DNA of 64,000 nucleotides from Nemertoderma westbladi (Eukaryota; Xenacoelomorpha; Nemertodermatida; Nemertodermatidae), in the NCBI GenBank assembly GCA_032718475.1, contig JAUCBJ010000527.1, forward strand, positions 1 through 64,000, in the 5' to 3' direction. Within the stretch, counting starts at the first letter, position 1. Every line of letters starts with the position of its first letter. The position numbers and the translations under genes are program-made. Positions 9,761 to 20,376 of this stretch are shown here, piece after piece. Under the pieces are notes generated by a model. The model was given only the letters and a program-made list of their open reading frames with translations, was not told the origin of the DNA and searched no databases.

Positions 9761-12700
9761 TTAAGGTGCCCCTTCTAGAAGACAGCATTTACCTACTGCT
9801 CTCCTGTAGGTTTTTCTGTCTTTCGCACCTATCTTTCCACCTATCCGCACTTCTACCGATCGGACTCTTCCGTCCTCGTCGGAGTAGGTGCCTACAACTC
9901 TCGCCAACCGCCATTGGTTGTTGATGATAGTATCATCCGTGACGATTACGAGATCTCCCTCTCTCAACTCCCTGTTTGGCTTCCTCCACTTGCTTCGCTT
10001 ATGGAGCGTGGGTAGGTATTCTTCTACCCACCTCCTCCAATACTCTGCGCTAATTGCTTTAGCTACTTTCCAACTTTGGCGGGAGTGTATATCATCTGGG
10101 TCTACACCCCGCATATCTATGGTCGCTGGCCTTTCCATCAGGAAATGGCTAGGCGTCAACACGTCTAATGACTCAGGGTCATCATTCTCCGGGTATAGCG
10201 GTCTGCTATTAATGATCCCCTCGCACTTCGCAAGTACTGTCCGTAAGACGTCTTCAGTGACCATGTGGGTGTTCATCAGCTTCGTCATTAGACGTTTTGA
10301 ACTGCCCACAAGTCTCTCGACGCATCCTAATGTATGTGGTGCATACGGCGTCCTTCTCTCCCACTTCACTTGTCGTCTCCTCATGGCCGCCCTGACTTCT
10401 TCTCCCTCCAAGATGTCTAAGGCCTCTGCCATCTCACTCTCTGCGCCCACAAAGTTGGTGCCGTTGTCGCTGTATATCACCGCGATCGTCCCACCTTTGC
10501 GGTCCCTAAACCTTTCTAAGGCGTTAATGAATGCTGATGCGGTTGCATCTTGGGCGAGTTCTATCCCTACCGCCCGCGTATTGTTGCATACGAAGATAAT
10601 ACCGTAGCGTTTCTCCGTGTGTCGCATCACCTTGATCTTTATCGGCCCGAACATGTCCACACCGCAATGCGTAAATGGCGGGTCGTGCTGTCTTACCCTA
10701 CTCGCCGGTAGTGGCGCCATCTCCTGTACGGCTCGCTCCTTCTTCGCTCGTCGGCAGGTCTGACACTGTCCCACTACCGCTTTCACCTTCTTCCTTAATT
10801 GTTTGACCCAATAGGTCCTTCTTATCTCTGTGAGGGTTCGGTTGGTGCCCCCATGCAGTATCGATTTGTGGGAGTCCCATATGATCTGGTGGACTATAGG
10901 CGATCCTGTGGGAATGATGATGGGTTTCGGTGGCACGACTATACTGTTGTTATATCCCACCCTAGAATTCATTACTAGAATCCCATCCTCGTTGAGTTGT
11001 GGCGACAGCGTGATCAACTCGCTATCCCGTCGGAGGTGCTGTTGGTTACCGAGGCGTTCCACCTCGTCGCCGTAGTTCTTGCGTTGTTCATAGCGGATCA
11101 CTGCCTTGGCCGCTCCTTCCAGATCTATGGTTATCCTGGTCTTCTTGTCCTTGCCGACTCCCGCAAGGAAATTCCCAAAGGCTCTCCAGTACGCCACTAG
11201 TTTCTTGGTCTTATACCAACTGGAACTGTAGCTGAGGAGTCTATCCGTCGGGTTGTCGCACAGTTCCCTTCCTGGTTGCACGTCCCTAATCTCCCTCACC
11301 ATCTGGGAGTATATCTCTTCTCCCTCCGAATCTCCCTCTTCTCCTTCTGATACTACTTCTGAGCCCGGGTCCACCTTCCTCATCGGCGGCCAGGCCTCTC
11401 TATCGCTCAGAAATTGTGGCCCATGTTGCCACAATACTTCCTTCTTCAGGAAAGTGTGGCGTTCCACGCCCCTCGACAGCAAGTCCGCTGGGTTCTCATC
11501 TGTTGGGCAGTAGTGCCACCTTTCCAGTTCTGTGCTCGCCCTTATTTCGTCCACTCTATTCGCGACGAATATCGGGTATCTCGTCTTTTCGTTGTGTAGC
11601 CAACCAAGCACTACCATGGAGTCCGTCCAGTAGTGTGTCTCCACTATGTTGGGAATTGTATCCACTAGGTAGGCTGTGGCTCTAACTCCTAGTCTCGCTG
11701 CTGTCAATTCTAACTTGGGAACAGATGCTGAATCTGGCGGCGTTGACTTAGCTTTGCTAAAGGCTAGTCTGGGCTTGTGAGGCCCCTCTCGTTGTACTAA
11801 ATAGAGTGCCGCTCCGTATGCCTCTAACGACGCGTCGGAGAACATATGTAGGTCCAGATTCGTCATGTTCCCGTCCGGGAAATACACTCGCGGCATGTTG
11901 TATGTTCCCATCCTCTCCAAGTCTCCTATCCATTTGCTCCACTGTTTCCTGATGTCTTCTGGTACCTCTACGTCCCACTCATCCTTCAACTTATATACTC
12001 TCTTGAGTATCTGTTTCCCCGTGACTAGTAATGGGGATGCTAGGCCTAAGGGATCGTATATTCTTGCTATATATGATACGTAACCCCTCTTCGAATGGGT
12101 GTCTGCGCCCTCCTGGCTCAGCTGATACTTCAGTTCGTCTGTTTTTCTATCCCACACGATTCCCAACGCCTTCTGCTGGGATTCCGTTCTCTTAATCGCC
12201 ATGTCCTGTCCTTTGGCTGTTGTAGGGTTGTCCATGGTCGATTCTGGTTTCTTGTCTTCTATTTCCCTGATAAATTCTTCTGAACTGGATTGGAATTTGG
12301 TCAGGTTGAAGCCGGATCCTTTCAGGATGTCGCGAACCTCGCGCCCTGTTTCCAGTATCTCCTCAACCGTATTTCCAGACTCCATACCGTCGTCTACGTA
12401 GAAGCCGCGTCTGATCATATCGACGGCCCTACTGCTATATCTATCTTCCTTCCCTTTTACCGTGTCTCTCACTGCCATAGTCGTCGTAAATGAGGACGAC
12501 TTGGCCCCCATGTTTTGTACTACCATCTTATATGCCGGTATTATAGGCGGTTCTTCCTCGCCGTTATACCATAAGAAGCGTTGACTATCGCTATCTTCCT
12601 CTGTTACTCGGACTTGGTTGAACATGCCTTCTATGTCACAGGTGAAGGCGTGTTTCCCATTCCGAAACCTAAGTAACACTTCTATGCCCGAATTGTAAAT

Positions 12701-14971
12701 ATTTGGGCCTTCCAACAGGTAATCGTTTAAGCATTTTCCGTCGGTCTTTGCCGATGCATCGACTACCATCCTCAGTTTACCTTTCTTTGGGTCTAATGCT
12801 ACGTGGAGTGGCAGGTAGTATGTCCTGTCAGTGTTCGGTTCGTCGACCGGTAACTCCACGGCCCATCCCTTCTTGACGTACTTCTTGATCGTTTTGTGAA
12901 TGTACTCGTTCTTCTCGGGGCTCCGTTGTAGTGTTTGTTTCAGCTTTCGGAGTCTCGTGAGTACCATCCCTCTGTTATCGGGTAGCGGTATCTTCGGTAG
13001 TTTCCATACCATTCCTATTGTATACCGCCCCTCATCACACCTCATCGATTCCTCCACGCTCTGTAGAGCCTGTTTGTCTTCTACCGAGGTCCCGACCCCG
13101 GTCTCTTTCAGTCCCTCAAAGTCTTGCCTGAGCAGTCTTTTAAGCTGCTCCTCTGCTCCCTCATCACCCATTTCCTGCATTGTTCCCGCGAACATGCATC
13201 CTGATGTCTCCGACATCCTGAATGGTATCTTGCTCTTAATTGGACCACTCAGCGTCCACCCGAATGGCGTTAATATGGCCACCGGGTCGCTCTGCTTGTC
13301 TTCGCCGAAGACCGTTTGCATTCTCTCGTGGGCTGTTGGGCAGTCCATGCCTACTATGATGGATACCTTCCTAACGTCCACGTCTGGGATTGAGAAGTCA
13401 ATGTTGTCCAGGAATTTGTATTGCTCGACCTCGATGTTGGTTGGCCGCCTGGCATTGATGTTAATTGACTCTATTACTTGGATGGGGTCGATGGTTGCCC
13501 CATAATCGCATCCTGGTGCCACTGCTGCAATTGCGCACCGTCCTGTCCTCATCTCTAGGACCTCGTCCTTGCTAGAGATGGTTGTCACCGCCATCCTGCT
13601 TGGCCTCGTTCTCAACCCAATTTCTTCGGCTATCCATTCCTCAACTAGTGTGAAGGCAGCTCCACTATCAACCAGCATTAGTGTTGTTACTGATCGATTG
13701 CCTTCCCCGATCACTCGTACTGGTACTACTCCAAGTAGCACTGTTCCTCTCTTCTTCGCCCCTACTGTGCTCGTTGCCATCGTCTGGCCTCTCCTTTGGC
13801 CAAACATGACCGGCTTCTCTTGGCATTCCCTGGCCTTGTGTCCACTCTTTACACATCGCGAGCAGATTTTATTGCTCGACGCGTAATCTATCTGGTCTTG
13901 CCTCGGTAGCGCCTGCCAGTACCTGCAGTTCATGGTTTTATGAAGCGCATTTGCGTGTAACTGGCATTTGCTCTTTGGGTCGTAGCCCTCTTTATACAAT
14001 GCGTTGCGTATCGCAGTTATGTTTGTACCAAAGTCCCTACTATTCTTATTGACTGGGTTTGATCTACTGGACGTACTGGGGTTATGTTTATTCATGTTGT
14101 TATTGTTCCCCTGTCCGTCCCTTGATGTTGTCTTATCTTCGCCTGTCTGTGGACTTGCAGTCCCCTGCGTCGCTGCATATGGCAATGATTGCCTGAGTCT
14201 CGGTAACGCGTTCGATGTATTGTGCTCTGGTTTGGGCCTGTAATGATCTGTCTTTGGTCCCTTTCCCAGGCTATCTTCACTATAGACTGGGTCCGTTATT
14301 AGTTCAGCCTCGTAATTTAAGAAGTTTGACATTTCTTCTAAACCTGGTTCCGCACCCTTCTTGTCTCGGGTGGAGAAAGCGACCTTCCTCCATTTGTTGC
14401 GCAGCCAGCTCGGTAGTGCCTGCGCTATCGTGGTGATGTTATTGGACGCGTTGAGTTCGTATGGCGCGTCTAGCGTCTTCAGCACGATCAGCGCCTTCTC
14501 GACTTTGTTAGCAAACGTCTTAATGCTAACGGGATTATCCTGTAGGCCACCCGATGTTATGCCTCTCAGCGTCTGCCTGATGATCTTGGCCGGGTGCCCG
14601 TATTCCCTATCCAGTGCCCGCCATGCTGTCGTGAAGCCGCCCTCTATTCCCTGGTATTGCCTCACGATATCGTATGCTGGGCCTCCCGTGTACACTTGTA
14701 GATACTTTAGGCACTCCGCCTGCGTCAAGTTTTTTGTTAGTATTTCGTTACTATACATTCGCCGAAACTGTAAGTATTCTTCCGGCCTGCTCCCATCGAA
14801 TTTGAACGGTTCCACGGGTGGTAATTCGATCCTCGTTTTCAACGCATCGATCAACGTGGCCATCCCCATTGCCTGCGCTTCTAATGGATTCGACGGGTGC
14901 TGTATAGTTTCCCTTGTCTGGTGCGGTTCGTCCGTCCTATTTCTTGATCTTCTCTGACTCGGATATGTCAT
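9761..14971 (-). CDS. pol: BEL/Pao Pol polyprotein
   Basis: A single uninterrupted frame of 1,736 codons from an ATG at 14971. Order with rough residues: DUF1759 gag-type domain (about 45-250), CCHC knuckle CSRCVKSGHKAREC (about 370), aspartic protease with LVDSGA (about 435), Pao-type reverse transcriptase with FYVDD (about 857), RNase H with MFSDAS and WTDS (about 1040-1150), HHCC integrase zinc-binding domain (about 1365-1410), integrase core with GVDMFG, YSDNGTNF and GCVERL (the D, D and E near 1440, 1503 and 1552), and a C-terminal DUF5641 domain (about 1655-1730). All catalytic motifs I looked for are intact, consistent with the young LTRs. The frame is open upstream of the ATG back to about 15094, where it abuts a G10 run that joins the preceding frame, so Pol may normally be made as a Gag-Pol fusion. 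Confidence 0.93.
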   Translation of the reverse strand: MTYPSQRRSRNRTDEPHQTRETIQHPSNPLEAQAMGMATLIDALKTRIELPPVEPFKFDGSRPEEYLQFRRMYSNEILTKNLTQAECLKYLQVYTGGPAYDIVRQYQGIEGGFTTAWRALDREYGHPAKIIRQTLRGITSGGLQDNPVSIKTFANKVEKALIVLKTLDAPYELNASNNITTIAQALPSWLRNKWRKVAFSTRDKKGAEPGLEEMSNFLNYEAELITDPVYSEDSLGKGPKTDHYRPKPEHNTSNALPRLRQSLPYAATQGTASPQTGEDKTTSRDGQGNNNNMNKHNPSTSSRSNPVNKNSRDFGTNITAIRNALYKEGYDPKSKCQLHANALHKTMNCRYWQALPRQDQIDYASSNKICSRCVKSGHKARECQEKPVMFGQRRGQTMATSTVGAKKRGTVLLGVVPVRVIGEGNRSVTTLMLVDSGAAFTLVEEWIAEEIGLRTRPSRMAVTTISSKDEVLEMRTGRCAIAAVAPGCDYGATIDPIQVIESININARRPTNIEVEQYKFLDNIDFSIPDVDVRKVSIIVGMDCPTAHERMQTVFGEDKQSDPVAILTPFGWTLSGPIKSKIPFRMSETSGCMFAGTMQEMGDEGAEEQLKRLLRQDFEGLKETGVGTSVEDKQALQSVEESMRCDEGRYTIGMVWKLPKIPLPDNRGMVLTRLRKLKQTLQRSPEKNEYIHKTIKKYVKKGWAVELPVDEPNTDRTYYLPLHVALDPKKGKLRMVVDASAKTDGKCLNDYLLEGPNIYNSGIEVLLRFRNGKHAFTCDIEGMFNQVRVTEEDSDSQRFLWYNGEEEPPIIPAYKMVVQNMGAKSSSFTTTMAVRDTVKGKEDRYSSRAVDMIRRGFYVDDGMESGNTVEEILETGREVRDILKGSGFNLTKFQSSSEEFIREIEDKKPESTMDNPTTAKGQDMAIKRTESQQKALGIVWDRKTDELKYQLSQEGADTHSKRGYVSYIARIYDPLGLASPLLVTGKQILKRVYKLKDEWDVEVPEDIRKQWSKWIGDLERMGTYNMPRVYFPDGNMTNLDLHMFSDASLEAYGAALYLVQREGPHKPRLAFSKAKSTPPDSASVPKLELTAARLGVRATAYLVDTIPNIVETHYWTDSMVVLGWLHNEKTRYPIFVANRVDEIRASTELERWHYCPTDENPADLLSRGVERHTFLKKEVLWQHGPQFLSDREAWPPMRKVDPGSEVVSEGEEGDSEGEEIYSQMVREIRDVQPGRELCDNPTDRLLSYSSSWYKTKKLVAYWRAFGNFLAGVGKDKKTRITIDLEGAAKAVIRYEQRKNYGDEVERLGNQQHLRRDSELITLSPQLNEDGILVMNSRVGYNNSIVVPPKPIIIPTGSPIVHQIIWDSHKSILHGGTNRTLTEIRRTYWVKQLRKKVKAVVGQCQTCRRAKKERAVQEMAPLPASRVRQHDPPFTHCGVDMFGPIKIKVMRHTEKRYGIIFVCNNTRAVGIELAQDATASAFINALERFRDRKGGTIAVIYSDNGTNFVGAESEMAEALDILEGEEVRAAMRRRQVKWERRTPYAPHTLGCVERLVGSSKRLMTKLMNTHMVTEDVLRTVLAKCEGIINSRPLYPENDDPESLDVLTPSHFLMERPATIDMRGVDPDDIHSRQSWKVAKAISAEYWRRWVEEYLPTLHKRSKWRKPNRELREGDLVIVTDDTIINNQWRLARVVGTYSDEDGRVRSVEVRIGGKIGAKDRKTYRRAVGKCCLLEGAP

Positions 14972-15083
14972 CGGGGGTAGCGGCCCCCTCCATATGTCTG
15001 TATCACACGACCTGTTTTCATCTAGGGGTCTCGTTGTTCTTGTTCCTGTCGGGGTATATTGTTGATATCGTGATGGGGGAATG

Positions 15084-15854
15084 TCACCCTGTCCCCCCCC
15101 CCACCGGTATGTCTGGTACCGGGGTTGATGTTAGTATGTTGGGGCCCATACACCTATCCGCAATAATTCCCCCCTCCCCTGGGTATATGTTATGTCCCTG
15201 CATGCTGTAGTCATACTGCTGTGCTGGTACCGGTATAGGCCTATCAGCTTCTGGCCTACTCGCCGGTATGTATTCCGCGACTTCCGGGTTTAATCCCGTT
15301 GTCCGCGCTATCCTATCGCCTACATTGCCTCTCTCAGTATGGCCTACGGTATGTGCAGTAAGACCTACAGTATGCCCTACAGTCTGCATGTGTTGCTCGG
15401 GATCGAAGTTTATTCTTCTCGAATAATCCTCCCCGCGGCTACCGTATTATCGATCGGTAGGTATATTCCGTCGGAAAGTTTCTCTTCGACCCCCCTCTCT
15501 ACTGTTCTCTTCTTCGTACCGGTACATCGCGTACCCCTCCCTCGGCGTGTAATGCATCTCATCGGATCGCATCCCTCCGGGGCGACGGCAATCTCCCGGA
15601 GTCCGACCCCACTGACTCTCCGTTCTCATCTCGACTACCGACGGCTCGCTGTCCGTCCTCGCTCTTCTATCGTTTGCGGCGATACTTCTACTACTCTCTT
15701 CCTCCCTTCTCCTATCAGTGGAATATTCCCGCTCACGAGATCTCTCGTCGACCTCCCGGTTAAACCCCACTGTTCTTCTTTCCTCCTCTGATCGGGCTCG
15801 ACGCTCCGTCTGCCCTCTCGCGACGTCAATCTGTCTTTCTCTGCTCGATCGCAC
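15084..15854 (-). CDS. Linker frame between ORF1 and pol (interrupted)
   Basis: A second minus-strand frame, shifted relative to both ORF1 and pol, is open from at least 15854 to a TAA at 15449-15447, then again to a TGA at 15086-15084. Its product is Arg/Glu-rich and then Tyr/Pro-rich (for example EGYAMYRYEEEN, PAQQYDYSMQG), typical of disordered Gag linkers and more protein-like than the overlapping ORF1 tail. It overlaps ORF1 by about 220 nt and ends eight nucleotides after a G10 run (15102-15093). A +1 shift at that run enters the open pol frame directly. Either this is a frameshift-linked part of the polyprotein or homopolymer indels have broken one long gag-pol frame. Confidence 0.5.
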
Positions 15855-18247
15855 GCCGCTGGGGATACTCGCAATCCCCTATTACTTTCCGTCGCCGGTT
15901 GTTGCGGTTTACCTTGTTCGGCCCTCGCATTATCCGCTGACGGCTGTGGGACACTCTCTGCCCCCCCCCCTCTCGCCGCTAACTCTCTGTTGTGGGGCCC
16001 TCGTAGCCCCCCCCCCCCCCACTCGCTACATCTAACTTCGCTACCTCTCTCCCCGCTATTATATGTCTCTCTAGTCGACACATCAACCCTACCACAGTCG
16101 GGTCTATTCACCCCCGCCTCTCCCTCTGCTATTGCGTGGCCTTCCAGGCCCTCTACTCCCTGCCTACCAACTACGCGGCCTACCAGGCCCTCTGCCCCCT
16201 GTCTACTAACTACGTGGCCTACCAGGCCCTCTGCTCCCTGTCTACTAACTACGTGGCCTACCAGGCCCTCTGCTCCCTGGTTACGTAGGCCCGACGTGTC
16301 TACACTAATAACACCCATATTGGAAACGGAATTAATTTGCTCGCCCAAAACAAAATCGTTTGTATTACTCTGGGCGGCCACGTTATCCGAATTATTTTGT
16401 AAATTCGGATTTAGGTCATTATTTAAATTATTCGAATTATTTTGCGTGATCGCGTTATTTAAATTATTTTGTAGGTTCGAATTTGGATTATTATTTTGAT
16501 TATTTGAATTATTTTGCGTAACTACATCAATATTAGAATTATCTCCTACATTAACACTAGGATTGTTCTGATTTAAATTTAAATTACTACCACTAGGTAA
16601 AGTATTTCCTGCAATAAAGGTTTGATTAGTGTTGTCCCATACGGTATTATCAATATTAACAACGCCTACTGTACCATCATTACTATTACCCCCCCCGCCC
16701 GTACGGTCACACCAGTTTTGGGTCTGTCGTGCGGTCCCTGTCAGTGGGGCATTAATAAATGTATCTACGGCCCTCGGCTCCTCAAAAATACTCGAGCCGG
16801 CCCCGCTTTCAGACACTCCTGCCCGCGCCCGTTCCAAATCGCGCGCGTGTACAGCTGTATACCCTAGGAGTTTCTCTCGCTGTTTCTCTAACTCTATTCG
16901 GCCACTCTCCACTCTTGTTACTTTCTCGCTAGACTCCCGTTCTCTCTGCTCGACCAATTCCATCTCTCTCACAATCCCCTCTCTTCTTCTCGCCTTACGC
17001 TCTTTGCGTTCACTTTCCTCTCTCGCCTCACGCTCCCTGCGTTCACTTTCCTCTCTCGCCTCACGCTCCCTGCGTTCACTTTCCTCTCTCGCCTCACGCT
17101 CCCTGCGTTCCGCCTCGCGTTTCTCGCGTTCCGCTTCGCGTTCCCTCTCTTCCCTCAACTCTATCTCGTCATACTCCCTAAGGTTCCTCGCGGCCCTTTC
17201 GCCCCTTTCCCTTAACTCTTTAATCGACACCGCTTCCCTCTCTAGCATCACTCTCCCCTCCTCTAGCCGTCTACCTACTTCTCTATTAGCTTCCACCGCT
17301 AGATTGAGACGGTGTCTGGCCTCTATCTCTCTCACCCGTCTTTCTTTTACGGAGGATGTAACAGACTTATCGGTTGTAACGGATTCCCTCCGCCTTCCCG
17401 ACCCACTGGCTCTCCCCCGCTTCCCGGAACTTTCTCCGACCGACGAGGCCGAATCCTCGGAGTTAACCTCGGATTCGCCCCCTTCGAGTCCCCTCCAACC
17501 CACCGGTTTTATTCCCCGGGCATCGACTGAGTATGGCCCTATGTACACTGGCCCTACACTAGGTTCCATACCCCCACACTCCCATAGTTCCAATAGTTCC
17601 ACGGCAATCTCATGTGCCCTCGTTTCGGCTAGCTCTCTCTGCTCAAAGTGTATTAGATAACTAAAGTGTTTATCCGACTCACCTAGTCGCTTCCTCAGTC
17701 TCACCTCGTCTACCTTCGCCCCTTTCTTCTTGGCATCGTTTAGTATCCTCCGGGTTGCGATGTAAGCGCGTCGGAGTCGCTCAGAAACCCCGACGTCCTC
17801 GTCGCCGACTTCTCCCCTCTCCCTCCGGGTTCGACGTCGTACCGGCGGCTCCACCGTCGCCGTTCCGGTGGGCCGTCCGTCGCCCTCGGCCTGTAGCTGG
17901 CCGGCGACATCGGTACCGATCTTTCCTCCGTCTCTTCACGTTCGGCGTCGCACCGTCGGCCCCACCGTCGCCGTTTCGGTGGGCCGCTCGTCGCCCTCGG
18001 CCGGTAGCTGGCCGGCGACATCGGCGCGCCGTTCTCCTTCCCGTGTCGACTCCGCTCTTTCTCCCTCCTTCTCGCTCTCCCTTTCTCTTGGCTCGGCTTC
18101 GAGCTCCAGGCCCCCCTCATCCTCGGCTTCCGGTCCGCCCACTATCGATGGCTCCGGCGTCGCGGGCCTGTATCGTTTGGTCGCGGCCTCGCGGATCGTT
18201 AGGTCTTCGTCCGGGGTCCGCGGTGGTGTCTCGCCCGAATCGCTCAT
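15635..18247 (-). CDS. BEL/Pao ORF1, gag-like, with an in-frame TGA
   Basis: The likely start is the ATG at 18247, about 108 nt inside the 5' LTR. The frame reads 103 codons to a TGA at 17938-17936, then continues about 766 codons to a TAG at 15637-15635. After the TGA there is no Met for well over 100 codons, so the helical, charged segment that follows depends on passing the stop. The TGA lies in the first of two diverged copies of a roughly 30-codon unit (DVAGQL...VRRRT); the second copy reads through. Further along are a Glu/Arg coiled coil with three 11-residue repeats (about 17000-17110), an Asn-rich stretch (about 16330-16620) and three to four 13-residue repeats RQGAEGLVGHVVS (about 16130-16290). 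No capsid or knuckle motif was recognised. Structural, Gag-related role inferred from position. Confidence 0.6.
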
Positions 18248-18354
18248 CTCTCTTCTGCAGATTTCGGTGGCTAGTGTTTATAGAGTTTGTCTAGGGCGGC
18301 AGCTGGCTTTAGTTACTGAGTTTAGCTGGGGAAGCAGCACCGATTTAGTTACTG

Positions 18355-18889
18355 TGACGGGATCCAAGAGGGATCCCGATTTATCCGGTTGTGGTAATTT
18401 AGTCCACGCGTCCCCGCCGTGTATAAGGATGAAATAAAGTGACTGAGTTCTGAAGTTCGGTGTATAATAGGAGGTTATAAGATATAGATATATAGTGAAT
18501 GTGTACAAGGCGGGATACGGTAACTAAAGTCCCGTGATCCCCTAACTAAACTAATTGGCTGTACCCTACGCTAGCACTGCTGCACTGTGATAACTGAATC
18601 ACTGATTAATAGGTTATTGGTTATATTGCACGGTGGCCTTACTGCTACTCAATCGATGCCATTCCCCCCTCTGATTGGTTAGTACCCTTGTTGGCGCCCC
18701 GTGGAGTATTCCTGTTCACTCCACTGTGTTCTCTGGGTTAGGGGTTTGGCCCCTGACCCTCTATTGTGTGCTTCCTTCCCACTCTTATTGGGATGGCGCG
18801 AGTTGGTTAATTGCCCAATCTCGCGGCTCCCAATATTGCTTATCGGCTTACAACTTTATGGGGTGTTGGCGGGATTGAATAAGCTAACA
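18355..18889 (-). repeat. 5' LTR of BEL/Pao element
   Basis: 535 bp, TG...CA on the coding strand. It is nearly identical to 4577-5111 and is followed by the duplicated flank ATTCTTG. Confidence 0.93.
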
Positions 18890-18896
18890 ATTCTTG
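18890..18896. repeat. Target-site duplication, right (ATTCTTG)
   Basis: Identical to 4570-4576. The following 18897-20090 is AT-rich with no gene or repeat that I can name. Confidence 0.7.
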
Positions 18897-20094
18897 ATAA
18901 TCCTAGAAAGTTCTCCAAATGCTCCGAAATATGTAGTGTACTGCTATGTTTGTCATGATAACGAAAGATATATTAGAAAAAAATTTAACATTCCTGGAAC
19001 AAAATTTATCACATATTTTAGATCCATCTATTAAAATTTGATTCCAATATCTGAAATTTCAAGATTTGTCTTTTAAAAAATGATATATATTTTTGGCTCT
19101 ATAGGGACATTGGATATACATATAAGCCTGGTTACTACAGTGGCTGCAATTTAAATTTTTGGGTCAATTATTATCTCGATATATACATTTTGGTGAATTA
19201 TATAGATATTTTGCTGAATTATATAGATATTCTTGTATAAATAATGGCATATTGGCTGCCGCTTATTTTCACAACAATGGCTGCATAAATTCTTGAACTA
19301 ATGTATGTGCTGCATTAGGTATTTCTGTTGTGAGAGAACTAAGATATGAATACTGGAGAAGGGGCCTACAGTAGATGGGTTGTGTATCCTTATTGTAAGT
19401 CCTATCTAAGATTATTTATATCTTGATTTTCCTGGTCGGGTTATCATTTCCGATGTTAATTATAATAATGATTGAGGGACTGTCATTATTTCAAACGATA
19501 AACGATAAAGTCAAAAACGATAATAATAACATAGTACAGTACACCAGCGACCTGAAATTTTTGCTTCTTGGGAATTTCCTCATCTATTTTCCGATGTCCG
19601 TTTTAACGTTTTAAAGAATATTGATTGTTTGCCAATGTTGATCGATCTGCCTAACAATCAATAATCTATATAGAGGCACACCTTCGCCCAATGTAAGATT
19701 TTATTATGGGGTGTTTCTTGTAATGGTGATTTAATTTCGATTTTTATTTTTAATCAGTGTTTTTACGGGAACCTTATAAGAATGCTGACAACATATTTAG
19801 ACTCAGCTTAGTATTTTACATCATAATATCCATACTTATATTACCTCCTATATTTGACAATAATTATTGAAGATAAACTTTAACTTTATTGTAAGCCTAT
19901 GAATAGTATGTATCTACAATACTACTGTATCTTGCTGTACCTAGATTTTTAACGAAGTGTCATTTTGCTGCAAATTTATGAGCCATGCTTTATACTATTA
20001 ACATACAAATAGCTGCAATTTTGAATATTCGAGTTGGCCTATTACTGACCATACAATGCCATGTATATAATACAGTCGGCTCACGAAACCTCGT

Positions 20095-20376
20095 TTGCTT
20101 CGGCGAGTTCTTCCTGGATATACTCAAAACCAATCAGAGGGCCTGAATGCCCTTGTGTGGAACCGCGCTCCAAAACATAGGTTTTTTGGAGTTGAAAGAA
20201 TCGAACTAGCAGCGCTGAGCGCCATTGCATATTACAATATTGGAACGCAGTCACGGTCACTGGTCTTGAAAAAACTGCAATGCAGTGTTTCCCAGCAGGT
20301 CACGGGTTTAGGCCAAATTCGGAAAGACATCATGCGAGTCCGACGTAGCATCGAAAAAGACCAACGAAAAGATTAA
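20095..20376 (+). pseudogene. C-terminal fragment of a transposon-type protein
   Basis: A 93-codon frame that opens on TTG, so it is probably a fragment rather than a gene start. It contains the pattern QNQSEGLNALVWNRAPKHR followed by ELAALSAIAYYNIG. I know this Q-N-x-x-E-x-x-N-x-x-x-W-x-R-x-P-K signature from repeated, uncharacterised proteins in animal genomes that behave like mobile-element products. The N-terminal part is missing upstream. I cannot name the superfamily with confidence. Confidence 0.4.

Larger units (their letters stand above)
4577..18889 (-). mobile_element. Complete BEL/Pao LTR retrotransposon, 14.3 kb
   Basis: Two 535-bp LTRs with TG...CA ends bound the element and a 7-bp direct repeat flanks it. 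All coding is on the minus strand: 5' LTR at 18889-18355, gag-like ORF1, pol, a non-coding tandem array, ORF3, ORF4, polypurine tract, 3' LTR at 5111-4577. The LTRs differ at only two positions that I could find (near 4627/18405 and 4930/18708), so the insertion is young. The pol domain order (DUF1759, CCHC, DUF1758-type protease, Pao RT, Pao RNase H, integrase, DUF5641) defines BEL/Pao. Most BEL/Pao elements are roughly half this length. The extra length is ORF1, the array and the two ORFs 3' of pol. No TGG-type tRNA primer site is evident just inside the 5' LTR. Confidence 0.92.

Noticed and set aside
9888-14957. Plus-strand ORFs opposite pol (for example 9888-10607, 12900-13505, 14361-14957)
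   Set aside because: They are antisense shadows of the intact pol frame and show no recognisable domain.
16629-17660. A 343-codon plus-strand ORF opposite ORF1
   Set aside because: It is a Ser/Arg/Leu-rich mirror of the Glu/Arg coiled coil on the coding strand.
17740-18120. 126-codon minus-strand frame overlapping the start of ORF1
   Set aside because: It only translates the duplicated GC-rich units in another frame. ORF1's frame continues into the longer coding region.
18290-18354. A tRNA primer-binding site inside the 5' LTR
   Set aside because: No TGG-initiated stretch follows the LTR on the coding strand. A direct CAGTAACTAAA repeat is present but does not identify a tRNA.
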